In this document: positions 15,205 to 23,319 of the stretch, in pieces
How positions within the stretch are numbered: the first letter of the stretch is position 1
Layout of the letters: the number at the start of each line of letters is the position of its first letter
Source of the DNA: Demequina lignilytica
GTDB lineage: Bacteria > Actinomycetota > Actinomycetes > Actinomycetales > Demequinaceae
Assembly (NCBI RefSeq): GCF_030418305.1
Contig: NZ_JAUHPX010000006.1
Span: forward strand, 62,001-126,000
Direction: 5' to 3'
Length of the DNA stretch: 64,000 bases
Notes under the pieces: generated by a model
What the model was told of the DNA's origin: nothing
The model's input: only the letters and a program-made list of their open reading frames with translations
The model's database searches: none
Translations under genes and position numbers: made by a program

Positions 15205-16077
15205 ATGATTACCAAGACTGATCTGGAGTGGTGGCGCAACCGCGCAATGGAGCTCGACTGGGCGTTCGCGACCACATACGCGGAGGGAGCACCGCACGAG
15301 TACGTGATCGCCGACAAGACGCCCGGGTTCTCCAAAGAGGACTGCGTGCGCGCAGCCCGTGTGATCCGCACCTTTGGCGCGCCAGCGAAGTTCTATCGCG
15401 CGACGAACATCTACCTCACGCTTGACGACGGCTGGAAGTACTTTCCGCTCGATTCGGATGTGCGCGACACAAGCATCATCAACCGTGGCCGCGCGGACCA
15501 CGTGTACGGCCCTCAGAACCATCCCCGCACATCTTCGGGGATCGAGTCGGCCTATGACACGTACGCGTCTCATTGGGACTCCGACTACGGCATGACGGAG
15601 GACGAGAAGGCCGCGACCGCCGACCTGGTCCGCGAAGTCTTCGGCCCGAAACTGTGGCGCACCCTGGACGTCGGGTACGGTACGGGCTTGCCGCTGGATC
15701 TCGGCTTGGCGGAACCAGTGCGGTACGTCGGCATCGACCCATCGACCGCGATGCTCAACGAACTGGTGTGGAAGCACAAGCACCTCGCAGGCGTGCACCC
15801 GATGACGTACGCCGTCGCAGAGGAACGACGCGTGCTTTGTGGGAGCCGCTTCGACACCGTGCTCGCGCTCGGCGGATCAGCGTCCTACCTGACGCCGACA
15901 GATATCGACTTGCTGCAAAGACGCGCGAAGACGGCCGTGCTGCTCATGCACTACGCACCTGGGCAATCTCCGATCACACACGATGCGCCCGCGACCGAGG
16001 ACTCGCTCACGTTCGCGGGAGAGCTCGGGCAGCAGACGCGCATCGGCCGCTTCATCACAACCGTGATCTCCGCCTAG
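15205..16077 (+). CDS. Class I SAM-dependent methyltransferase
   Basis: A 290-residue protein starting MITKTDLEWWRNRAM after GAGGAG. SAM-binding motif I is TLDVGYGTG (Asp155), followed by 'VRYVGIDPSTAMLNEL', whose Asp would bind the ribose. Then come TYAVAEERR and FDTVLALGGSASYL in place of the usual motif IV. The first 140 residues are a separate N-terminal region with no family I know. It is not a clear DNA methylase: no DPPY or PC motif is seen. The substrate is unknown. Confidence 0.8.
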   Translation: MITKTDLEWWRNRAMELDWAFATTYAEGAPHEYVIADKTPGFSKEDCVRAARVIRTFGAPAKFYRATNIYLTLDDGWKYFPLDSDVRDTSIINRGRADHVYGPQNHPRTSSGIESAYDTYASHWDSDYGMTEDEKAATADLVREVFGPKLWRTLDVGYGTGLPLDLGLAEPVRYVGIDPSTAMLNELVWKHKHLAGVHPMTYAVAEERRVLCGSRFDTVLALGGSASYLTPTDIDLLQRRAKTAVLLMHYAPGQSPITHDAPATEDSLTFAGELGQQTRIGRFITTVISA

Positions 16078-16145
16078 CCGCCTCGGTTTCGCACCCGCGC
16101 GGCAACCGAGCCGCCGACCACTGTCGGCCCCTGGCTCTGGGTGCG

Positions 16146-18068
16146 TTACTCGATGCCTCCACTGCCGGCGGCGGCGTCGAGGATTGCGCGCATCGCCTGG
16201 CCATGCGCATGCACGTGATCAAGTGTCCAGGTTGACGTGTGTCGGGTTACGCCGGCCATGATCTGGAACTTGAGGGTTTGGCGCTCCCAGCGGTACTGGC
16301 CGACCTTCGCCACCGGCGCAAGGTTGGAGCGCTGCGAGTTCTCCGACCGCGTCATGATGCAGAGGTTGCCGAATCGGTCGACGTCAGACTTCGGCCACAT
16401 CGGAATCTGGCTGTCAGGATCCGGATGTTGCGGGTGGAAGTGCTCGATCGAGGTGCGGTAACGGAACTTGTAGCCCGCGACGTCCGCGCCGTGCGCGGCG
16501 GCATAGCCGTGCGGGTCGCTCCATAGGAGGTAGTCGAGGTAGTTGAGAGCGAAGTGCGGTACCGACGTACCGGAATCAAGGGAGGCCCGGTCGATCGTGG
16601 TCGCATACCGCTGCGCTGCGAGGCCCCGCAGGAAGGAGATGAAATCAGCTGGGGCTACGGCGTCTTGACGGTGAAGGTAGTCGAGGATTGCGTAGAGGAA
16701 ATTCTTGTAGGCGCGGCGCGAGTCCGTGACCTGGAACATCGATTGCAGGATCACGATGTGACGCTGGTCGCCCGACATGACTGCGTCGTCGTCGAGGACA
16801 CCGCGCGCAAAGGTCGCGACCGGCGTCAGCTTCCGCTTGTTGCCGGTGCGGGCAAGCCGGGCGCGGTTAAGCACCCAGTTGGAGTCGTCCTCGCTGGCGC
16901 GTGTGAGGTCGGTCTTGATGACGTACTTGTCGAACAGGTAGCGCACTCGCAGCAGCGTGAACGCGAAGGCTTCTGCTTGAGCGCGCTCCGTGATGACGCG
17001 TTCGAACTGCTCGACGAGCTTCTTGTCGTCGAGCGAGACCCAGCCGCTCACGCTCGTCTCAGTCCATGAGAAGTCGGCGCGGTACGGATCGGCGATGGCG
17101 AGGACGTGGAGAAGGAAGTTCGGGAAGTCGATGATCGCTCCGAACCGTTCGATCGCGTCGTCTTCCTTCTCGCCCGCGGCAGGCTCTGTCTCCACGGTGC
17201 CGGCGAGGATCGCCGACAAGGCGGTCGGCTTGAGCTCTCCGCCGGGCGTGGCTTTGATCGCGCCGACGATGTCGTCGAAAGACGTCGATCGGAACTCATC
17301 CCACGTGTCGCGACCGAAGAGTTCGTCTCGGATGGTTGGGGGGAACCGGCCTTGGACATGCCGGGACAGATCACTGCAGGCGTCCCACACGACTGCGAAA
17401 GCGTGAGACCGCGCGTCGGCATCGTCGTCGCCTGCAATCAGGGACATGAGGTGCGCCTTGGCGATCTCGTGCTTCTCGAGCTGTTCGCCGCGGCTGTTCA
17501 TGACCTCGAAGTAGTGGTTGAGATCGGTTCTTACAGGCAGCGCGGTGCGCGCGACCTTCACATGGTCGATCAGGTACGAGAGATCGTCCGGGGTGAAGTG
17601 GCCCGTCTCGACGGCGGCGCGGACAGTCTCGACTGCGACTCGGATGCCCGCGACGGCGAGATCACCAACGACGGTTTTGTCGCCGTCGCGAGCCACGATG
17701 GCGAGGTCGCGTGTCGAGCTCTTCCGACCCTCGTAGGACAGAACGCCGCGCTCGGGCTGGACATCGTGCAGGTGGCTGAGGGTCGACAGGATGATGAAGA
17801 GCGTGGTGAGGCGCTGCTGACCATCGACGACTTCGAACTGCAGGTCATCGCCGGTGATGTCGTGGCCGCGGTGGGTCACCAACGACCCGATGTAGTAGCT
17901 CGCCGCTCCGCGCCGCCGGTAGTCGGCGACATCTTGAAGCAGCGTGAGGATCTGGGTCTCTCCCCAGGCGTAGGCGCGCTGATACACAGGCACGACGTAG
18001 CGTCCACTCCTGAATACCTCGCGGACGGTGAGAGGTTCAATGTCGTGGCCGACCTCGGCGGTGCTCAT
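16146..18068 (-). CDS. DUF262-DUF1524 protein (GmrSD-type restriction nuclease)
   Basis: A 640-residue protein. The N-terminus has the DUF262 signature: VPVYQRAYAW (near 26), YYIGSLVTH, and FEVVDGQQRLTTLFII (near 80), a ParB-like NTP-using domain. Near residues 535-600 come IEHFHPQHPD and FGNLCIMTRSENSQRSN, the DUF1524 His-Me-finger nuclease motif. GmrSD and related proteins cut modified phage DNA with NTP hydrolysis. The ATG overlaps the stop of the upstream DUF262 gene. It converges with the methyltransferase gene, 68 bases apart. Confidence 0.88.
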   Translation of the reverse strand: MSTAEVGHDIEPLTVREVFRSGRYVVPVYQRAYAWGETQILTLLQDVADYRRRGAASYYIGSLVTHRGHDITGDDLQFEVVDGQQRLTTLFIILSTLSHLHDVQPERGVLSYEGRKSSTRDLAIVARDGDKTVVGDLAVAGIRVAVETVRAAVETGHFTPDDLSYLIDHVKVARTALPVRTDLNHYFEVMNSRGEQLEKHEIAKAHLMSLIAGDDDADARSHAFAVVWDACSDLSRHVQGRFPPTIRDELFGRDTWDEFRSTSFDDIVGAIKATPGGELKPTALSAILAGTVETEPAAGEKEDDAIERFGAIIDFPNFLLHVLAIADPYRADFSWTETSVSGWVSLDDKKLVEQFERVITERAQAEAFAFTLLRVRYLFDKYVIKTDLTRASEDDSNWVLNRARLARTGNKRKLTPVATFARGVLDDDAVMSGDQRHIVILQSMFQVTDSRRAYKNFLYAILDYLHRQDAVAPADFISFLRGLAAQRYATTIDRASLDSGTSVPHFALNYLDYLLWSDPHGYAAAHGADVAGYKFRYRTSIEHFHPQHPDPDSQIPMWPKSDVDRFGNLCIMTRSENSQRSNLAPVAKVGQYRWERQTLKFQIMAGVTRHTSTWTLDHVHAHGQAMRAILDAAAGSGGIE

Positions 18069-19480
18069 GCGTTGGCCTCCGAGTTGTCGTAGAGGAAGTG
18101 CAGCTCGCCGTACCCGTTGGTCTTCGGAGTCGGGCGAGGCCGGCGCAGGAAGTCTTGAGCCCGAAGCGACCGCCGGAGTGCGGCGAACAGGTTCTCTTGG
18201 GGCAAGCCGTCGGACTCGCGCTCTCCCAGCGCATACTTGTTGATCATCTGCCGGGTGACACGCTGCTGCTGGACGCGGGGAGCCATCGCATATCGGGCCA
18301 GGAGCATGGCGGCGCGGTCGAGGTCTTGGTCATCGAAGCGGTCGACGTAGTGGAGCAGCAGGGCGTCGAAGAGGTTCCGCACGAGCCGGTGCGTCTCGCG
18401 TTTCTGCATGGGCTCGAGCTGGCTGATCACGTGTTCCGCGCCCGGGATCAGGTGGGCGTTCTTCGATGCTTCGTCGTCGCGGAAGAGGCCGCACCGCAGT
18501 CCAAGCTCCCAGTAGTGGCGAACCATGAGGAAGAAGGTCTCACCGTTGATGACTGGCTGATCGATCTGGAACGGGTACTTCACGGGAGCCATCGCGCCGT
18601 AGCGGATCAAGGTGGCGTTCTCGTTGCCGAAGTCGTCGGTGTAGTTCTTGGCGTACAGGAATGGCATCGCCCAGTGGTTCTTGGCGTTGCGGGTGTCTGC
18701 CTCGCGGATGCCTTTGAACGTGTCGATGTGTTCGTCACCGAAGCCGGTGCTTGGCACCGGGAGGTGGTTCGACCACTGCTTGATCTTGAACAGGTAGTCG
18801 GAGAACAGTTCGTTGATGGATTCGGGTGGAATTTCCTCCCACATGCGCACCATGGCGAGTCGTTGCTCGGCGGTCGTGTGTTCGAGGCTCATCTCGCGGA
18901 TGTGGAAGGCCTTGAGCAGGTCGGTGGGGTACAGCGCCTTGCCGCGGGTGTTCTGCGAGTCGAACATCTGGAACGCCTCATCGACGTGGGACAGCGTCAG
19001 CACGACCACTTCGCAGCGATCCAGGAACGCTCGCGCCCACTCTTCAAGGTCGGCCCGGCGCGCGAGTGCGTCCACCAGATACGTGTGGTTCTCGACGATG
19101 TTTGCGCGGCTGACGTCGAGACCGACGGCTGGGATGTCCGGATCCACGATCGGCACGGTGAGGGTCCCGAGGCCGCCCTTGGAGGCGAGGACCTGTGCGA
19201 TCAGGCAGAACGTGATGAAGCGTTGCTGCCCGTCCACGATCTCGAGGCGATCGTTGTTGGCGTGCAGGATCACGGTGCCGATGCGGTAGCGGTCGTACGC
19301 GCGAAAGGTATCGATGTCGTCGATCAGCTGCGCGACGTTTCGCACCGTCCACTTGTATGGGCGCTGATAGTCGGGAACCCGCAGGTCGTGGGCAAGGAGG
19401 TCTCGCACCTTGATGAGCCCCGTCGTCATCCACGAGTCAGTCGTCGCGACGCCCTGACCCTCATCCCCCATGTCGGTCAT
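18065..19480 (-). CDS. DUF262 protein lacking the nuclease domain
   Basis: A 471-residue protein from the ATG at 19480 (MTDMGDEGQG...). It has 'LRVPDYQRPYKW', 'YRIGTVILH' and 'LEIVDGQQRFITFCLI', so the DUF262 active-site motifs are intact, but no EH..PQ/N DUF1524 motif is present. The C-terminal half is helical. Its stop overlaps the ATG of the full DUF262-DUF1524 protein, so the pair is coupled. It probably acts as a regulatory or recognition partner of that nuclease. Longer in-frame starts (up to 19585) lack better ribosome sites. Confidence 0.85.
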   Translation of the reverse strand: MTDMGDEGQGVATTDSWMTTGLIKVRDLLAHDLRVPDYQRPYKWTVRNVAQLIDDIDTFRAYDRYRIGTVILHANNDRLEIVDGQQRFITFCLIAQVLASKGGLGTLTVPIVDPDIPAVGLDVSRANIVENHTYLVDALARRADLEEWARAFLDRCEVVVLTLSHVDEAFQMFDSQNTRGKALYPTDLLKAFHIREMSLEHTTAEQRLAMVRMWEEIPPESINELFSDYLFKIKQWSNHLPVPSTGFGDEHIDTFKGIREADTRNAKNHWAMPFLYAKNYTDDFGNENATLIRYGAMAPVKYPFQIDQPVINGETFFLMVRHYWELGLRCGLFRDDEASKNAHLIPGAEHVISQLEPMQKRETHRLVRNLFDALLLHYVDRFDDQDLDRAAMLLARYAMAPRVQQQRVTRQMINKYALGERESDGLPQENLFAALRRSLRAQDFLRRPRPTPKTNGYGELHFLYDNSEANA

Positions 19481-19611
19481 AGTTCGCATCCTGCCAGCCC
19501 ACCCGTGCCGCATCTCGCGCGGCACGCGCGGCCCCGGCGTTCGTAGGCGGTGTGCAGACAGCATCCCGGTGCGCCGCGACAACACGGCAGAACACAGGTT
19601 GCTACGCCAAC

Positions 19612-20487
19612 CTAGTTGGGATCGTGCTCCTTGAACCCCTGGACGTAACTGTCAGCATCGGGGTAGCCGAGCGTTTCGCCCAGCACGCGGTCTTGCCAAT
19701 TGAGTTCCCTGTGCGCTCCGTACCATTGGTGCTGCACTTGCCGAAGTGTCGGTTCGGGCCCCTCGTACGAACCTAAACTCGAACGAGGAGCCGGCATCGA
19801 CTTGGTTTGGTTAACGCGAATCGCGTGAACCCAGTCAACGGCATCTGCTACTTGGAACTTGATCTGTAGATCTCCGTACACATGTGGCCTGCACCACTCC
19901 CATCGGCCGCCGACGTACGCCCCTGGACCTCTACGCCGTTGCCCGGAGAGCCAGGTCAATGCAAGAATCGGCGCTCCATTGCTCGCGGTCGTCACCTCCG
20001 GCTCAATGCCGTCTAGGGGAAGCCATTCCTTTTGGCGACCCCATCGCCGAAACTCAACAGCGTCGACGCTGAGTGTGAGTTGGCCCCACGAGTCTCGACA
20101 CTTGACTCGTTCTCGGAGTAGCCGCGCGGGGATGTCGCCCGTACCTCGGGACACTACGGCCTGTCGAACGTACTTGTCGTCGTCTCCGGCGAGCAGTGTC
20201 ACGTCTGCGACGGTCAGGTTGGGATTCGCGGCCGCAGATTGCCGAATCCAGCCCCATGGGTCTCGCACCAATCGCGCGAGAACGTCGAGTGGCAGGCTTG
20301 GATTACTTGCGGCAGCGCACCGTACCTGCCAATCGGAATCGCGTGCGAGGTCACGTAATGAGTCAGCCTCGCATTTCGGATCGGCGGCACGCGCGCTCCT
20401 CTCCCGCTTGGCTCGCTCCGCGGCCTCCTCGGCCCAGCGCGCGTGCAACTTCTCGATCCGGCGCTGCTCAAAGTCTCCCGCCGCCAT
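19612..20487 (-). CDS. Leucine-rich-variant (LRV) repeat protein
   Basis: A 291-residue protein. A charged coiled N-terminus (RIEKLHARWAEEAAERAKRE) is followed by about three LRV-type repeats: 'DSDWQVRCAAASNPSLPLD', 'DPWGWIRQSAAANPNLTVA', and 'DDDKYVRQAVVSRG'. The remaining 170 residues form a Trp-rich beta region (WLPLDGIEPEV, WEWCRPHVYGD). LRV repeats are HEAT-like scaffolds for protein binding. It lies just upstream of the DUF262 pair on the same strand, 131 bases away. Confidence 0.75.
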   Translation of the reverse strand: MAAGDFEQRRIEKLHARWAEEAAERAKRERSARAADPKCEADSLRDLARDSDWQVRCAAASNPSLPLDVLARLVRDPWGWIRQSAAANPNLTVADVTLLAGDDDKYVRQAVVSRGTGDIPARLLRERVKCRDSWGQLTLSVDAVEFRRWGRQKEWLPLDGIEPEVTTASNGAPILALTWLSGQRRRGPGAYVGGRWEWCRPHVYGDLQIKFQVADAVDWVHAIRVNQTKSMPAPRSSLGSYEGPEPTLRQVQHQWYGAHRELNWQDRVLGETLGYPDADSYVQGFKEHDPN

Positions 20488-20703
20488 AGTGCGCTCCTGC
20501 CACCTCTCGTCAACTTGAAAGCAGGCTTTCCGGCGAAATTACTATGAAGAGCGACGCGGGTCGCCCGCCCGGCCCGATGACGCCAATCGAGTCCGAGACC
20601 GCCTACGCTACCCAACACCTGGCCCGCGCGGCCTGACCACCCCGGTCAACCGATCTTGGGGGCAAACCCTCCCGGCTGCGGGTCGCACCGGAATGATCCA
20701 AGG

Positions 20704-21876
20704 ATGGAGACCGTGAGCACGCCTGACGTCGACCGCATGGTGCGCCTTGAGACCGAGTTCCGGGTGGCGTCGGGGCTGACCGACCGCCGCTTCTACAAGA
20801 TCTTCTACTCGGCGATTGCCCCGGCACCGCTCCTCGTCATTGGGTTCAACCCGGGCGGAGAAACTGACGGTACTGACCTGAACGCCTCGGAGTCGTTCTA
20901 CGAGAACTGGGAACACGACTACGTCGACTTCCGCGGCTACGGCAACGCGTACACGCTGGCCGGCCGCGCCTACGACACCTTGACGGAGGCGCTCCAGACC
21001 TCGTCCGAGGACGACATCCGACGGATCCCGGCGACGAACGTCATTTTCCGACGCTCGCGACGTTCCTCGGGTCTCTGCCTCCCGGATCGTGCCGCGGCGC
21101 ACGAGAGTGCGCCCGTTCTCGCCGGGATCCTGCGCGCGGTCGACCCCGAAGCGATCCTGGTCTTCGGCTCGAAGGCGTTTCGCGCCTTCGTCGGCGAGCA
21201 CTGCGTGCGGGGCTCACTCGTCGTGAATGCGGAACCGCCGCAGCTCTTCGCGCGGAACGGCACACACTTTGCCTGCATGTTCCGCTCCGCGTCCGCTCAC
21301 GTCACCGCGCTTGGACGCGAAGTCCCTCTCCTCGTGGTCGGCCACCCCTCGACCTACGCCACCCGCGACGTCTGGCGTGATGTCGTCGCCTCGCTCCGTG
21401 ACGAGCTCGTACGCCTCGGAGTCTCACCGGTGGGAGGCGGCGAGCGCGATGCGGTTGTCCGCCCGACGCTCGCGCTGACGGCGCAGGCGGCCGGCGCAGA
21501 CACGCCGAATGGCCCAGAGCCGGGGCACACGCCCCCAGCCGACGCCGCGCCGCGGTTGCCCGTCAGGACGTCGTCGAACCCCGGATCTCAGGTCCGTCAG
21601 TCCGAGGTTGGACCTCTCCGCGCCGTCTGCGCCCTTCTCGGGCTCGAAATCGAAGAACCCGACGCGCCATATCCAGGCCGCGGCAAAGTCGTCCGCCTCG
21701 CCGGGGACCGACGGGTCTACATCAACGCAGGGCACGTCGACGTCAAGGCACGCGCCCACGAGATCGCAGCCTGGGACGCCGACGGCCTCGGAAACACCCG
21801 GCCCGATAACGCCCTCTACCTCCGCGTCATGCTCGATTCAAACGGCAACCCGCTGACGGCGTCACGATCACGGTGA
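20704..21876 (+). CDS. Uracil-DNA-glycosylase-superfamily-like protein
   Basis: A 390-residue protein. 'PLLVIGFNPGGETDGTD' (near 45) resembles UDG motif 1 (G.NPG). 'ILVFGSKAFRAFVGE' (near 160) is the following nucleotide-fold strand, and 'LLVVGHPSTYAT' (near 210) resembles motif 2 (HPS). The last 85 residues form a second, unrecognised domain (LRAVCALLGLEI... to LYLRVML) joined by a disordered linker. UDG-fold proteins remove or read altered bases. ATG at 20704 or GTG at 20713, the latter with GGAG in front. Family call by motif only. Confidence 0.55.
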   Translation: METVSTPDVDRMVRLETEFRVASGLTDRRFYKIFYSAIAPAPLLVIGFNPGGETDGTDLNASESFYENWEHDYVDFRGYGNAYTLAGRAYDTLTEALQTSSEDDIRRIPATNVIFRRSRRSSGLCLPDRAAAHESAPVLAGILRAVDPEAILVFGSKAFRAFVGEHCVRGSLVVNAEPPQLFARNGTHFACMFRSASAHVTALGREVPLLVVGHPSTYATRDVWRDVVASLRDELVRLGVSPVGGGERDAVVRPTLALTAQAAGADTPNGPEPGHTPPADAAPRLPVRTSSNPGSQVRQSEVGPLRAVCALLGLEIEEPDAPYPGRGKVVRLAGDRRVYINAGHVDVKARAHEIAAWDADGLGNTRPDNALYLRVMLDSNGNPLTASRSR

Positions 21877-22122
21877 GCGGAGGCGAAGGCGTCACCTCAG
21901 CCCACTGCGGTACGTGGGTCCTTCAGCACTGAAGCGCTCCTCGCCCCACCTCACCTCATGCAGGACACCTCACGCACCCGGCCTACTGGCACGCCTCCAC
22001 GGCGAGCTCGGAGTGCGAGGAACACTCGAGGTCGAAGGGGCCTCCGACGCTTACCTCGAATCATCCCAACCGGCACCTGCCTGACACGGAGATTGAGCGG
22101 AACGACTATCAAGCCAATTCAC

Positions 22123-23319
22123 TCACCGCAACCAGGCCGTGACTTCCACGAGTCGTGAGATCTCGGGAGTGCCGAGCGGGTCAAGGTGAGCCAACTTGTT
22201 TCGCGCCTTGCGCAGCACATGCGCCGTGTCCGTGAACTGGGGTGCGGTTTTGCCCAGGGTCCTCACGAGGATGAAGGCCAGGGGGCCAATCTCAACGACG
22301 TCACCGCCGTCCTCCAGCGAGTTCGAGGACGCGTCGTATAGGCGCACCTGTTCGGCGAAGCGTTCAGCACCGAGCCTCTCTCTCGTTGCTTGAACGAGCC
22401 GGATTCGCTGCAGTTCTATCCATGGCAAGAGGACCCGCACCTGCGCTTGCCAGATCAACCGGTCAACGTCGCTCCTCACCAATCCCGGGCCCGCGGGAAG
22501 CAACGTCATCGCCCCGTGCCAGAACTCGACCATGCCGCGGTTCCAGTCCTCGGCACACCCCGCGGGAGGCTTGATGCGATGGTCGCTAGCGAAGCTGGGT
22601 AGGTCGCCGCTGGGGCCCTCTTCTCCTACCGCAACTAGGCCCAGCAGGTGACCCGGGCTGCCGTCCCAGCCCTTCCATAGCGCGAGCGCGCGAGAGAGAT
22701 TCCACCGCGCTGCCTCGATCACGGTTTCGAGGCGAATCTCGGACGCAAGCGAACTGAAGTCCCGTGCCGGGTCATGCAGCTTGAGCCACGCGGCGACGTC
22801 CCACCGGGCGACTCGATTCCAGAACCACACCGTGCGGAGCGCGACCCCCCCGCTTGCGTCACCGGCACGCGCCAGACCGTCGTCCAGACCGGCGAGAACG
22901 ACGAATGTCGCGCGGTTCTCTACGGACACTGCACGCGACTCGGCATCGAGGCGGCGCAGGAGGTCCGCGAGTTGCTTCCGATGCCGGCTATCCAACTCCG
23001 ATGCGTCGAGGACAAAGGCTCGTCCGGCAACCTCGTCGTGAGTCAGCAGTTCCGGCAACGTCGCTACGTCGTCTCCGAGGTAGACGGCGTCGCTCAGCGC
23101 CGCGACAAGGTCTGACGCATCCGGATCGAATACCGAAAGCGCCCTCGCACGCACTAGCTCCGCGATTCGCTCCCTGAGGTCCGCGCGAAGGTTCGCATCG
23201 GCGAGCATCGTCTCAGGGAGGAGCACGAGCGTGTGCTGCCCACGGGTTGCGGCTTGCGCGACGTCGCGCACGAACGACGCCGGTCCCGAGAGGGACCAAA
23301 CCGAAGTGCCCTCCATCAT
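22123..23319 (-). CDS. Partner of giant ATPase, with C-terminal HEPN-type RNxxxH motif
   Basis: A 398-residue protein beginning MMEGTSVWSLSGPASFVRDV, then THTLVLLPETML-like strands, with no Walker A motif. The middle is helical. The last 30 residues contain ARNKLAH (Arg373, Asn374, His378), which matches the catalytic RNxxxH motif of HEPN ribonucleases, within a helical bundle. The ATG overlaps the stop of the 2,020-residue ATPase gene, so the two are coupled. Likely an effector or sensor of that ATPase. The HEPN call rests on the motif and helical context. Confidence 0.6.
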   Translation of the reverse strand: MMEGTSVWSLSGPASFVRDVAQAATRGQHTLVLLPETMLADANLRADLRERIAELVRARALSVFDPDASDLVAALSDAVYLGDDVATLPELLTHDEVAGRAFVLDASELDSRHRKQLADLLRRLDAESRAVSVENRATFVVLAGLDDGLARAGDASGGVALRTVWFWNRVARWDVAAWLKLHDPARDFSSLASEIRLETVIEAARWNLSRALALWKGWDGSPGHLLGLVAVGEEGPSGDLPSFASDHRIKPPAGCAEDWNRGMVEFWHGAMTLLPAGPGLVRSDVDRLIWQAQVRVLLPWIELQRIRLVQATRERLGAERFAEQVRLYDASSNSLEDGGDVVEIGPLAFILVRTLGKTAPQFTDTAHVLRKARNKLAHLDPLGTPEISRLVEVTAWLR

